Under the pieces are notes generated by a model. The model had not been told where the DNA came from. It did no database searches and saw nothing but the letters and a program-made list of their open reading frames with translations. From positions 44,315 through 108,314 of the forward strand of contig JAPDQB010000019.1 of the NCBI GenBank assembly GCA_034506175.1: a stretch of DNA of 64,000 bases, written 5' to 3'. Position 1 is the stretch's first letter, and each line of letters starts with the position of its first letter. Origin of the DNA: a candidate division KSB1 bacterium (GTDB lineage Bacteria; Zhuqueibacterota; Zhuqueibacteria; Zhuqueibacterales; Zhuqueibacteraceae). Positions 26,970 through 34,907 of this stretch are shown one piece after another. A program made the position numbers and the translations under genes.

Positions 26970-27524
26970 TTATTTGGAAGCCAATTGAATCGACTTGTAA
27001 TCCTGACCGAGAATCACGCGCACGGCGACGACGTCTTCGGGGCGGCTGCTCGCCAGATAGGAAATATAATCGTCGGAAAGCCCCAAGGCTTTCGCCACCT
27101 GCCGCGCGTTGACGTAAGTGTTCGAGGCGCGATCAATGATCATGGTGCGCGGGATGTCCTGGCGGTCGTAATTGGTGACGGTCACCGGATCGAAACCCTG
27201 CTTTCTCAAATAATCGGCAAATTTTCGCGCCAAGCCGTCCACCCCGCAGCCGTTCAGGACTTCGATCTTCATGACGGTATTCGGCTCGGCGACGACGGCC
27301 GAATCCGAGATGATGGTGTGCTCGTTGCCGGTTGCAAAACGGTTTTGAATCGAAAAGGCAATGATGACGAGGTTGGTGATTCCCAGTACCCATAGGAAAA
27401 GGCTAAAAAGCGTTCGCCTTAGATCGAAAGGGGCGTTGTCGGATTTGGCCATCCGGCCGGGCGGTTTGGCGCGGCTGCCAGGTTTGGAACGAGCAGGTGT
27501 TGCCATTTGTTGTCGACGTGTCAC
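26970..27524 (-). CDS. LytR C-terminal domain membrane protein
   Basis: About 184 residues. GTG 27524 has GGGAG nine bases upstream; ATG 27506 is the alternative. A basic N-terminal tail is followed by one membrane helix (FSLFLWVLGITNLVIIAFSI) and a periplasmic LytR_C domain: MKIEVLNGCGVDGLARKFADY, DYISYLASSRPEDVVAVRVILG. In other phyla this domain is linked to LCP proteins of cell-wall attachment; a stand-alone anchored copy is frequent in Calditrichota/KSB1-like genomes. Function unknown. Confidence 0.8.
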   Translation of the reverse strand: MTRRQQMATPARSKPGSRAKPPGRMAKSDNAPFDLRRTLFSLFLWVLGITNLVIIAFSIQNRFATGNEHTIISDSAVVAEPNTVMKIEVLNGCGVDGLARKFADYLRKQGFDPVTVTNYDRQDIPRTMIIDRASNTYVNARQVAKALGLSDDYISYLASSRPEDVVAVRVILGQDYKSIQLASK

Positions 27525-27550
27525 GAGAGCATCTCCCGAGTTTATTTTTG

Positions 27551-27600
27551 CTAAAACGTAAAACGTCATGCGTCATTACGTGTTGCGTTTTACGTTTTAG
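27551..27600. repeat. Perfect 15-bp inverted repeat
   Basis: CTAAAACGTAAAACG and CGTTTTACGTTTTAG flank a 20-base loop between two minus-strand genes. The AT-rich arms and position suggest a dispersed intergenic repeat or a weak terminator. Confidence 0.8.
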
Positions 27601-27610
27601 TGAATCTCCT

Positions 27611-28117
27611 TCAGCGGTTGGGCTTCTCCTCTTCGGATTCAGCCGGGCGCAGCCTGGAGTCGTTATAATAAGGATAGCCGCGATACCACAAGCCGCCGGG
27701 CACGCGGTTGTATTGCACGCCGATGGATAAATTCCGGCTGGGTTTGTACTCGACGCTGGCGCCGGAGAGAAAAACGCCGTTTCGATAAAGACTCGGCACG
27801 CCGAGGCCGCTGAGAGGCTGGTTCATCACGCCCCATTGCAAGGAAACCTGCAACGGATCGGCAAAGCGATACGACATGGTGTTCAGATAAACGCCCTGGC
27901 TGAAAGCGTGGCCGCCGAGCGACATGTAGGAAAGCGAGTAGCTGTGCTGCATCGAAAAGCGGCTGGGGTCAAGCCCGATCAATCCGACCAGCCCTTGCGG
28001 CTGCGTCAAAAGTTGTGAAAAGGACTGCGGCTTGAGCTGCTCTTTCAGTTGTCCGAATGCCAAAACCGGCAGCGCGACCAGCGCCACGACCAGCCAGTTC
28101 ACGTTTTTGCTTCGCAT
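27611..28117 (-). CDS. Exported protein of unknown function
   Basis: A 168-residue protein with a clear signal peptide (MRSKNVNWLVVALVALPVLA ending FGQ). GGAGG lies seven bases before ATG 28117. The mature part is rich in alternating hydrophobic/polar beta segments (FSMQHSYSLSYMSLGG, PLQVSLQWGVMNQPL, GASVEYKPSRNLSIGVQY), like a short outer-membrane beta-barrel or surface protein. No family is recognised. It probably shares an operon with the LytR_C and waaA genes. Confidence 0.8.
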   Translation of the reverse strand: MRSKNVNWLVVALVALPVLAFGQLKEQLKPQSFSQLLTQPQGLVGLIGLDPSRFSMQHSYSLSYMSLGGHAFSQGVYLNTMSYRFADPLQVSLQWGVMNQPLSGLGVPSLYRNGVFLSGASVEYKPSRNLSIGVQYNRVPGGLWYRGYPYYNDSRLRPAESEEEKPNR

Positions 28118-28284
28118 GATAAACCTCCGCAACTTGCCGTTGAGTCACACACAAAATCGTTTTCGAAAGTTATTCCCGCCTCACGACGCCGCCGGCGTCA
28201 GGTTTTGGGAATTGAGTATATTTAATAAAACTTTGCGGCAAAGTCAAGTTGTTTTTAAAAAGCGCCCAAGCACCCACTTTTTTC

Positions 28285-28313
28285 TTGACTTTTCGTGCCA
28301 TCACGAGTACATT
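28285..28313 (+). promoter_or_regulatory. Promoter for the FakA-DegV gene
   Basis: TTGACT and TACATT are separated by 17 bases, about 80 bases before ATG 28395. Good match to the sigma-70 consensus. Confidence 0.6.
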
Positions 28314-28394
28314 TAACAGCGGACAAAGACGGACGACAGACAGCCGCACGGAAGCGATGAAAGAAATTTATTTCTGCGAAAGGCGAAGCTCTGC

Positions 28395-30191
28395 ATGCCC
28401 ATCACCCATCTCAGCGGTTTGCAACTCAAGCGCGCCGCGATTTCTGGCGCGCAGCGCGTGATCCAGATGCAGGAGCAACTGAACAACATCAACGTTTTTC
28501 CGGTGGCCGATTCCGACACCGGCACCAACATGGCGCTGACGATGCGCAGCGTGGCGGAAGGCGCGCTGCTTTGCAAAGACGGTTCGGTTCACGGCATCAG
28601 CCAGGCGCTGGCGGATTCGGCGCTGATGGGGGCGCGGGGCAATTCCGGCGCGATTTTGGCGCAATTTTTTCAAGGCTTGGCCGAAGGCTTTCGTGGCCGC
28701 ATGCGGGCGACGCTGGAAGATTTTGCACGGGCAGTACAATGTGCCTCGGGCAATGCCGCGGAGGCGATTGCCGAGCCGAAAGAAGGCACGATTTTGACGG
28801 TGATTCGCGATTGGGCCCAGGCGATTCAATCCGCGTGGCATCGGGCGACCGATTTTCGCGCGCTGATCGCGGAGTCGCTGCGCGCCGCGACGAAATCGCT
28901 GCAAGACACGCCGCGGAAATTGAAAGTGTTGGCCAAAGCCGGCGTCGTCGATGCCGGCGCCCAGGGTTTTGTCCACTTGCTCGAAGGCGTTTTTAATTTT
29001 GCCCAATCCGGAAAAATCGACCGCATTTCCCGCACCGGATTGACATTTGGCAATGCCAGGGCCAAAGTTGACGAAGCGTCGGCGGATATTACTTTTCAAT
29101 ATTGCACCGAAGCCTTGATCGTCGGCGAGAAGATTGATCGAAATAGCTTGAAAGAAGAACTCCGGCCGCTCGGCAATTCGATGATCGTGGCGGGATCAAG
29201 TGAACGCGTCAAAATTCACATTCACACCAACGAACCAGAGCAGGTTTTTGCGATCGTACAAAATTACGGCCGGTTGGCACAGACGAAAAAAGATGACATG
29301 CGCCAGCAGCATTCACGTGCACATCATGATCCCGAAACACAGACCATCGCACTGATCACGGATTCCGCCTGTGATTTGCCGGCGGACGAATTTATTCGTC
29401 GCAACATTCGCGTTGTGCCGGTGGTGCTGATTTTTGGCAGCCAGAGTTACATCGATAAAGTGACGATGACGGATCGTGATTTTTATCAGTTGCTGGAAAG
29501 CTCGCCGCATCATCCCAAAACCTCGCAGCCGGCGCCGGCGGATTTTCAAGAGGTTTTCCTGCAGGCCGCCGCGAATCACCATCAGGCGCTGGCGATTACG
29601 TTGACTGGTGCTTTGAGCGGCACCTTCCAAGCCGCGAAGCGTGCAGCACAGGCGGTTAGTGGGCAAATCGACGTTCATGTCGTTGATTCAAAAAACGTCT
29701 GCATTGGCCAGGCTTTGATCGTCCGCGAAGCCGCCGAGGCGATTGAATCCGGCGTCAATGACATCGAAGAATTGAAGCGCCGCGTCGAGTGGGCGATTCA
29801 ACACGTTCGTCTTTACATCAGTTTCGAGACGATGGAGTATCTGGTTCGCGGCGGCCGCGTGTCGCGCTTTCGCGGAGCGCTGGCACGGCTGCTGAAATTG
29901 AAACCGATCCTCTCGATCAATGCCGAAGGCAAAGCCGAAGTCATCGCCAAAACCCTTGGCGGCGATCATGGCCGGCGGAAATTGATGGACATTGTCAAAC
30001 GCGAAGCCGCCGGCAAACGCAAATTGCGTTTTATGGTGGCGCACGCCAACAATCCGGAAGGCGCCCGCTATCACGCCGATTGGATTCGGAAATATTTTGA
30101 AATTCCCGAGGTGTCGATTGTCAGCGTCTCGCCGGCGCTGGGCGCGCACGCCGGCCCCGGCGCGGTTGGCATTGCATTCCTGGGAGAATAA
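28395..30191 (+). CDS. Fatty acid kinase fusion: FakA (DAK2) plus DegV (FakB-like)
   Basis: A 598-residue fusion. Residues 1-200 are a DAK2 ATP-binding domain with NINVFPVADSDTGTNM (both metal-binding Asp kept) and GARGNSGAILAQFFQG. Residues about 225-305 match the FakA middle domain, with the Cys (QYCTEALIVG) and HxH (VKIHIHTNEP) of its zinc site. From about 315 a complete DegV/EDD fatty-acid-binding domain follows (IALITDSACDLP, TGALSGTFQAAK, ETMEYLVRGGRVSRF). In Firmicutes FakA and FakB are separate; here DegV sits where the FakA C-terminal domain would be. Expected activity: fatty acid to acyl-phosphate. The next gene, plsY, uses that product. Confidence 0.9.
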   Translation: MPITHLSGLQLKRAAISGAQRVIQMQEQLNNINVFPVADSDTGTNMALTMRSVAEGALLCKDGSVHGISQALADSALMGARGNSGAILAQFFQGLAEGFRGRMRATLEDFARAVQCASGNAAEAIAEPKEGTILTVIRDWAQAIQSAWHRATDFRALIAESLRAATKSLQDTPRKLKVLAKAGVVDAGAQGFVHLLEGVFNFAQSGKIDRISRTGLTFGNARAKVDEASADITFQYCTEALIVGEKIDRNSLKEELRPLGNSMIVAGSSERVKIHIHTNEPEQVFAIVQNYGRLAQTKKDDMRQQHSRAHHDPETQTIALITDSACDLPADEFIRRNIRVVPVVLIFGSQSYIDKVTMTDRDFYQLLESSPHHPKTSQPAPADFQEVFLQAAANHHQALAITLTGALSGTFQAAKRAAQAVSGQIDVHVVDSKNVCIGQALIVREAAEAIESGVNDIEELKRRVEWAIQHVRLYISFETMEYLVRGGRVSRFRGALARLLKLKPILSINAEGKAEVIAKTLGGDHGRRKLMDIVKREAAGKRKLRFMVAHANNPEGARYHADWIRKYFEIPEVSIVSVSPALGAHAGPGAVGIAFLGE

Positions 30192-30233
30192 CGTGAGAAA
30201 AAAGATAAAAAGAAAAAACAGCTAAAAAGAATT

Positions 30234-30881
30234 ATGTTGACACTGATTGCAGTACTTTTACTCGGTTATCTCGTCGGTTCTTTCCCAACCGCGATATTGA
30301 TCGGCAAGATCGTGCGCGGGTGGGATTTTGATATTCGCAACGAGGGCAGCGGCAATGCCGGCGGCACGAATGTCTTTCGCGTTTTGGGCTGGCTGCCGGG
30401 GTTGATCGTGACGGTGATCGATGTTTACAAAGGTTTCGTCGCCACGCTGTGGGTCTCGCAATGGCAGCCCTTTGGCACCGCTTACATCTCTGAGCCCGTG
30501 ATGCCGATTCTCGCCGGTCTAGCGGCGGTGTGCGGCCACATTTGGACGGTGTTTGCCAACTTTCGCGGCGGCAAGGGCGTCGGCACCGCCGGTGGCATGA
30601 TCATCGCGCTGTACCCTTTGGCCGCGGTCATTTGTTTGTTTATTTTCGTCGCCGTCGTTTATCTCACGCGCTATGTGTCGGTCGGCTCGATGGTGGCCGC
30701 GCTCAGCCTGCCGGTGGTGTTGTGGCTGATGCAAGTTTTTTTCAATAATGAAGTGCCGGACGCGCTGTTTCAATTCAGCATTCTCGTCGGTGTGCTGATC
30801 GTGTTCACGCATCGTAAAAATATCCGGCGCTTGATCGAGGGCACGGAAAACCGTTTCGGCCGGCCGCGGGCGGCGTTGTAG
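30234..30881 (+). CDS. plsY: Acyl-phosphate:glycerol-3-phosphate acyltransferase PlsY
   Basis: A 215-residue membrane enzyme with about seven helices. The three family motifs are intact: GSGNAGGTNVFRVLG, FRGGKGVGTAGG and THRKNIRRLIEGTENRF. It transfers the acyl group of acyl-phosphate to glycerol-3-phosphate, the first step of phospholipid synthesis. It lies 42 bases after the FakA-DegV gene in the same direction, so kinase and acyltransferase are probably made together. Confidence 0.95.
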   Translation: MLTLIAVLLLGYLVGSFPTAILIGKIVRGWDFDIRNEGSGNAGGTNVFRVLGWLPGLIVTVIDVYKGFVATLWVSQWQPFGTAYISEPVMPILAGLAAVCGHIWTVFANFRGGKGVGTAGGMIIALYPLAAVICLFIFVAVVYLTRYVSVGSMVAALSLPVVLWLMQVFFNNEVPDALFQFSILVGVLIVFTHRKNIRRLIEGTENRFGRPRAAL

Positions 30882-30889
30882 ATCACAAA

Positions 30890-30942
30890 ATAATTTGGTG
30901 ACAAAATCATTGAAGCCTTCAATAATTTTGTCACCAAATTAT
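30890..30942. terminator. Near-perfect 26-bp arm hairpin after plsY
   Basis: ATAATTTGGTGACAAAATCA opens the left arm and the right arm closes CACCAAATTAT, with one mismatch and almost no loop. It follows plsY by nine bases and is trailed by T-rich sequence. It can end transcription but its length and perfection are also typical of dispersed palindromic repeats. Confidence 0.65.
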
Positions 30943-30973
30943 CTTGTCGGTTAATTTATTTTTTGGAAGGCAA

Positions 30974-31828
30974 ATGAGCGTAAATGGCGAAATCCAAGCT
31001 TTGATCACACTTCTCGGCGATGATGATACACACGTTCGCAACGTGGCGCGCGAGCGGCTTTTGCAAATCGGCGAGCCGGCGGCGGCGTTTCTGCGCGAAG
31101 CCGGCAGCGCGGATCTGGACGGCAAAATCCGCATCGAAGCGCGGCACGTTCTGGCGAAAATTCGCCAGGAAGATCTGATCAGCTCGTTTTATTTGCTCGG
31201 TTTGCTCGATGATGAGCAGATCGATCTCGAACAGGCGGTTTTTCTCCTGGCGCGCCTGGAGTATCCCGATCTCGACATGGCGCCTTATCAGCGCGAGCTG
31301 GAGCGGCTCGCGGAAAAAGCCGCCCATCGTCTCAAAGGTTTGCATCCGCATCGCGATAAAATTCGTATCGTGCGCGTTCTGAATCATGTTCTTTTTAATG
31401 AAGAAGGTTTTTCGGGAAATGTCGAGGATTATTACGATCCCGACAACTCGTTTCTCAACTGCGTGTTGGAACGCCGCACCGGTATTCCAATTACCCTGAG
31501 CGTGCTTTATCTTCTCATTGCCCGGCGTTTGCAATTGCCGGTTCGCGGCATCAATCTGCCGATTCATTTTATCTGCCAGTATGATTCGCCGCCGGATTCG
31601 TTTTATTTCGATCCGTTCAACCGCGGCCGGACGCTCACGCGCACCGATTGCGTCGCCTTGTTGTACAACGCCAATCACCCCTTTCATGAAAGTTTTTTGG
31701 AGCCGGCGCGGCCGCATGATATCATTGCGCGGATGATCAGAAACTTGATCTTCGCCTATCATCATCGCGACGATCACGCCAAGCTCGAGGTGATCAACCG
31801 AATTTGTCAAGCATTGGAACCATCTTGA
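30974..31828 (+). CDS. SirB1/transglutaminase-like family protein
   Basis: A 284-residue protein. An N-terminal HEAT-like part (ALITLLGDDDTHVRNVARERLL, AAFLREAGSADLDGKIRIEA) precedes a SirB1/YchA-type transglutaminase-like domain: EDYYDPDNSFLNCVLERRTG, GIPITLSVLYLLIARRL, RGINLPIHFI, YFDPFNRG. The Cys of NCVLERR and the His of LPIHF match the usual positions. SirB1 proteins are of uncertain function. ATG 30974 has GGAAGG upstream. Confidence 0.85.
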   Translation: MSVNGEIQALITLLGDDDTHVRNVARERLLQIGEPAAAFLREAGSADLDGKIRIEARHVLAKIRQEDLISSFYLLGLLDDEQIDLEQAVFLLARLEYPDLDMAPYQRELERLAEKAAHRLKGLHPHRDKIRIVRVLNHVLFNEEGFSGNVEDYYDPDNSFLNCVLERRTGIPITLSVLYLLIARRLQLPVRGINLPIHFICQYDSPPDSFYFDPFNRGRTLTRTDCVALLYNANHPFHESFLEPARPHDIIARMIRNLIFAYHHRDDHAKLEVINRICQALEPS

Positions 31829-31836
31829 GGAAAAAT

Positions 31837-32658
31837 ATGAGTCAATGTGCAAAATGCGGCACGGAATTGCCGAAGAGCGCAAAATTCTGCCCGAATTGCG
31901 GGGAAAAAGTCGGCGCGGTCGCAAGCAATTTTTGTCGCGAATGCGGCGTCGAGTTGAAACCGCATGCCCAGTTTTGTCATGCCTGTGGCATATCGGTTGA
32001 CGGCACTTATCTTTCGGATAAAACGAGTGAGTATGAAATTGATGATGCTCAAACGCCCGCCGCTCCTCCGGCGCGTTCGTGGCTGGCGATTCTCCTGCCC
32101 TTGATCGGCATTCCGGTTCTTATCGCCATTCTGTTTTTGTTGACCCATAAGCAAAAAAATCCGGCGCCGATGAACCAGGCGCAAACCGCCGGCGCGGCCG
32201 GCCGTGCTGAGGATGGACAAGGCATGGACATGGCGGCGATGGAGCAGGTCACCAAGCAGATTGAAAAATACAAAAACGATTTGAAAACCAATCCGAAAGA
32301 TACAACGGCTTTGCTGGCGCTGGGCAGCATGTATGAGATCGCCGGCCGTTTTGAAGAAGCCGCCGATTACTTCCGGCGCTATCTGGAAGTTGCGCCGGAA
32401 AACATCCCCGTGCGCATGAGCCTGGCCGGAATTTATTACAACGACGCGAAACGCCAGCAAGCCTTGAATGAGCTGCAGCAGGTTTTGAAGCATCGTCCCA
32501 ATTATGATTACGCCATGTTCAACCTCGCCGTCATCTATCTCGCCGAAGGCAAAAAAGACGAGGCGATCAAATGGTGGCACAAGGTGATGGAAGCCGATCC
32601 GAGCGGCGAGCTGGCGCACAAAGCGCGCGAGCAAATTCAGGCGGCGGCAGGGAAGTAA
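31837..32658 (+). CDS. Zinc-ribbon, membrane-anchored TPR protein
   Basis: A 273-residue protein. Two zinc ribbons (CAKCG...CPNCG and CRECG...CHACG) occupy the first 60 residues; a membrane helix (LAILLPLIGIPVLIAILFLL) is at about 81-100; then three TPR repeats (TTALLALGSMYEIAGRFEEA, NIPVRMSLAGIYYNDAKRQQ, NYDYAMFNLAVIYLAEGKKD). The N-terminal ribbons would be cytoplasmic and the TPR part periplasmic. The ribosome site TTGAGG overlaps the preceding stop, so it is coupled to the SirB1-like gene. Probably a scaffold; partner unknown. Confidence 0.85.
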   Translation: MSQCAKCGTELPKSAKFCPNCGEKVGAVASNFCRECGVELKPHAQFCHACGISVDGTYLSDKTSEYEIDDAQTPAAPPARSWLAILLPLIGIPVLIAILFLLTHKQKNPAPMNQAQTAGAAGRAEDGQGMDMAAMEQVTKQIEKYKNDLKTNPKDTTALLALGSMYEIAGRFEEAADYFRRYLEVAPENIPVRMSLAGIYYNDAKRQQALNELQQVLKHRPNYDYAMFNLAVIYLAEGKKDEAIKWWHKVMEADPSGELAHKAREQIQAAAGK

Positions 32659-32683
32659 CATTTTGCATGAGTTGAGGTGAATT

Positions 32684-32980
32684 ATGAAAACGAAAACTTT
32701 AGAACCAGCATTTGATCATTTTCCAAAGATTGAAAATGAAGAAATCATTCTGGAAAAGCTCCGGAAATTTCGAGCTGATTACATTTGGTTCAATGAGCAT
32801 TATGAAGAGCTACAAAGAAAGTATGAAGAAGAATGGGTGGCTATTTTCAATAAGCAAGTTGTCGATCATGGAAAGAATCTGAAACCGCTTTTGCAGCGCT
32901 TACGCAAAAACTATCCCGATGACGCCGGCGACATAGTGGTTGAATTTGTCACACTGGAAGAAGTCAACCTGATCCTATGA
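32684..32980 (+). CDS. DUF5678-type small protein, copy 1
   Basis: A 98-residue soluble protein, with YIWFNEHYEELQRKYEEEWV and AIFNKQVVDHGKNL typical of DUF5678. Its stop overlaps the ATG of the retropepsin gene (ATGA), so they are translationally coupled. A related pair sits at 57968-58688. Function unknown. Confidence 0.75.
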   Translation: MKTKTLEPAFDHFPKIENEEIILEKLRKFRADYIWFNEHYEELQRKYEEEWVAIFNKQVVDHGKNLKPLLQRLRKNYPDDAGDIVVEFVTLEEVNLIL

Positions 32981-33421
32981 AAATTTTTGGTTCCTGGGGG
33001 CGATTTGACGCCCCTTATGTTGAAGCTCGATTTGTCTGCAGGAGGTTTGGCATTGATGGAAAGATACTTTTCCTCATCGATATTGGTTCGTCTTCCACGG
33101 TTATCAGTGAGACCGATGCCAAGAAATTGAAAATAGATTACACCTCATTACAAAAACTTGTCAAAGGGAATGGTGGGAATAGGTGGAAGTGCGAAGACTT
33201 ATTGGATGGAAGACATTGAGCTATATTTTGAATCTGATCGCGGCTTTTATCGTGCCAATCATGATCATATCTTCGTCATCAAGGATGCTCATAAACGCGA
33301 CCGGAAAGTTGAGAAACTTATTCCCAGCCTTTTAGGGCGCGACTTGCTAAACCAAATGGCTTCAGCGGTAGACAAACGAAACAACCTTGTTTTAATCACC
33401 GACGAAGTTTTGACCGCTTAA
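32977..33421 (+). pseudogene. Retropepsin-like aspartic protease, frameshifted (copy 1)
   Basis: The first 60 codons give GRFDAPYVEARFVC and LFLIDIGSSSTVIS, the aspartic protease active-site region, then the frame shifts near 33148-33160 (an A5 run in tacaaaaactt). The rest continues in the next frame: GMVGIGGSAKTYWMEDIELY to SLLGRDLLNQMASAVDK. One base too many would explain it. The active site reads D-I-G-S instead of D-T/S-G-A. The intact relative at 57968 shows the expected full length. It may be a true pseudogene or a homopolymer error. Confidence 0.8.
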
Positions 33422-33449
33422 TGACATCAACCCAAGGAGGAAGAAAGTT

Positions 33450-33866
33450 ATGCCCACCGTTTTCTTTGAGGCGGAGAATCGCAAAGTGGAAGTGCCGGTT
33501 GGAACGACGCTGCGCAAAGCGGCAAAAAAAGCCGGCGTGAGTGTTTACGGCGGCGTCAATAAAATCGTAAACTGCCGCGGGTTCGGATTATGCGGAACCG
33601 ACAAAGTCACGGCGACGCCGGCAGAGTGCATGAACGGCATGACGTTTTTTGAAAAGCTCCAGCTTGGCGAAAAAAGCAAGGAACGCCTCGCCTGTCAGGT
33701 TAAAATTCAAGGCGACGTCACGGTAAACACGGCGCCGGCGATGGAATATGGACAAATTATGACGGAGAATTTTAAATTCATCGGCTTGGCGGCGCCGTTT
33801 GCGATTTTGACGTTGGGCGCGGTGATCTACATGGTTTTTGAAATGATCGGCAAGCCGCTCTTCTAA
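33450..33866 (+). CDS. Membrane-anchored ferredoxin-like [2Fe-2S] protein
   Basis: A 138-residue protein with a beta-grasp ferredoxin domain: VPVGTTLRKAAKKAGVSVYG, then NCRGFGLCGTDKV and RLACQVKIQGDVTV. Cysteines are at 42, 48, 60 and 82. The usual third ligand in CGxC is replaced (CGTD), so C60 might serve or the cluster may be lost. A membrane helix (FIGLAAPFAILTLGAVIYMV) lies at the C-terminus. GGAGGAAG precedes ATG 33450. It is followed by a second iron-sulfur protein gene. Confidence 0.8.
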   Translation: MPTVFFEAENRKVEVPVGTTLRKAAKKAGVSVYGGVNKIVNCRGFGLCGTDKVTATPAECMNGMTFFEKLQLGEKSKERLACQVKIQGDVTVNTAPAMEYGQIMTENFKFIGLAAPFAILTLGAVIYMVFEMIGKPLF

Positions 33867-33904
33867 AAAAGATAAAAAGATAAAAAGACAACAACGCTAA
33901 AAAG

Positions 33905-34243
33905 ATGTCACGGTTTGAGCGACATATTTTTATTTGCACGAACGTGAGGCCTCCGGATAATCCCAAAGGCTGTTGCGCGGCCAAGGGGTCGGAGGCCGTT
34001 GCCGCCAAATTCAAGGAAGAATTGCACAGGCGCGGCATGAAAGGAAGGATCCGCGCCAACAAGGCCGGCTGCCTGGATCAATGCGAGCTTGGCGTTTCTG
34101 TCGTCGTTTATCCCGACGGCGTCTGGTATGGCCGCGTTACGCTGGAGGATGTCAACGAAATTATTGAGAGTCATTTAATCGCTGGTAAACCGGTGGAGCG
34201 ACTCCGCGTGCCGGATGATTGGAAGAAACCAGCGACGAAGTGA
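33905..34243 (+). CDS. Thioredoxin-like [2Fe-2S] ferredoxin
   Basis: A 112-residue member of the thioredoxin-fold [2Fe-2S] family. HIFICTNVRPPDNPKGCCA and KAGCLDQCELG supply the four ligand cysteines (C-x(11)-C and C-x(3)-C), and VVVYPDGVWYGRVT the following strands. It is a soluble electron carrier, possibly partner to the anchored protein before it. No oxidoreductase gene lies next to it. Confidence 0.9.
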   Translation: MSRFERHIFICTNVRPPDNPKGCCAAKGSEAVAAKFKEELHRRGMKGRIRANKAGCLDQCELGVSVVVYPDGVWYGRVTLEDVNEIIESHLIAGKPVERLRVPDDWKKPATK

Positions 34244-34279
34244 TTCGTTTAACGCATTGGATTTATTTTGGAGTAATTT

Positions 34280-34895
34280 ATGTCAGTGACTTCTTCGTTT
34301 TTTCATTCAGCAGCTGATGTTCTCATGCCAGCCGGACGTCCGGAACATGCCTGGCCGCCACAGGGGAAATGGGCCTACGAAGATTATTGCCGCTTGCCGG
34401 AAGACGGCTGGACTTACGAAGTTATCGAGGGAGAATTACATGTGTCACCAGCGCCTCTCACGCGTCATCAACGCTGCAAAGGGAATCTTTTCGCAGCATT
34501 TTGGAATTTTGCCGACGAACATGATGTGGGAATGGTTTTAGATGCGCCGACGGATGTTGTTCTCTCTGAGTTGGCCACGCCAGTTCAACCCGATATCATC
34601 TTCGTTGTTAAAGAGCGGTTGGATAGACGAAAGAGTCGAAGGCGCGCCCGACATTGTTGTCGAAGTGCTTTCGCCTGACAACTGGCTGTTGGACCGGCGC
34701 GATAAATTTAAAGTTTATGCCAAAGCTGGTGTTCGGGAATACTGGATCGTCGATCCCCATGCGCGAACTATCGAGCTTTTCGGCTTGCGCGGCAGCATCT
34801 ACGCTTTGATCGGCAAGTACGCTGTCGGCGAAACCGTGCGCTCCGAAGTGTTGGCGGGTTTCGAGGTGAAAGTGGAGGAGGTTTGTCCGGCGTAG
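34280..34895 (+). pseudogene. Uma2-family gene, frameshifted
   Basis: The first 115 codons read as Uma2 (EDGWTYEVIEGELHVSPAP, VQPDIIFVVKERLD), then near 34620-34640 the coding sense moves to the next frame, which gives VEGAPDIVVEVLSPDN and VYAKAGVREYWIVDP up to 34895. A single-base change in frame joins the two halves into a normal-length Uma2 protein. Two other family members (15021, 46572) are intact. Confidence 0.85.
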
Positions 34896-34907
34896 TTTGT
34901 GCTTTTG

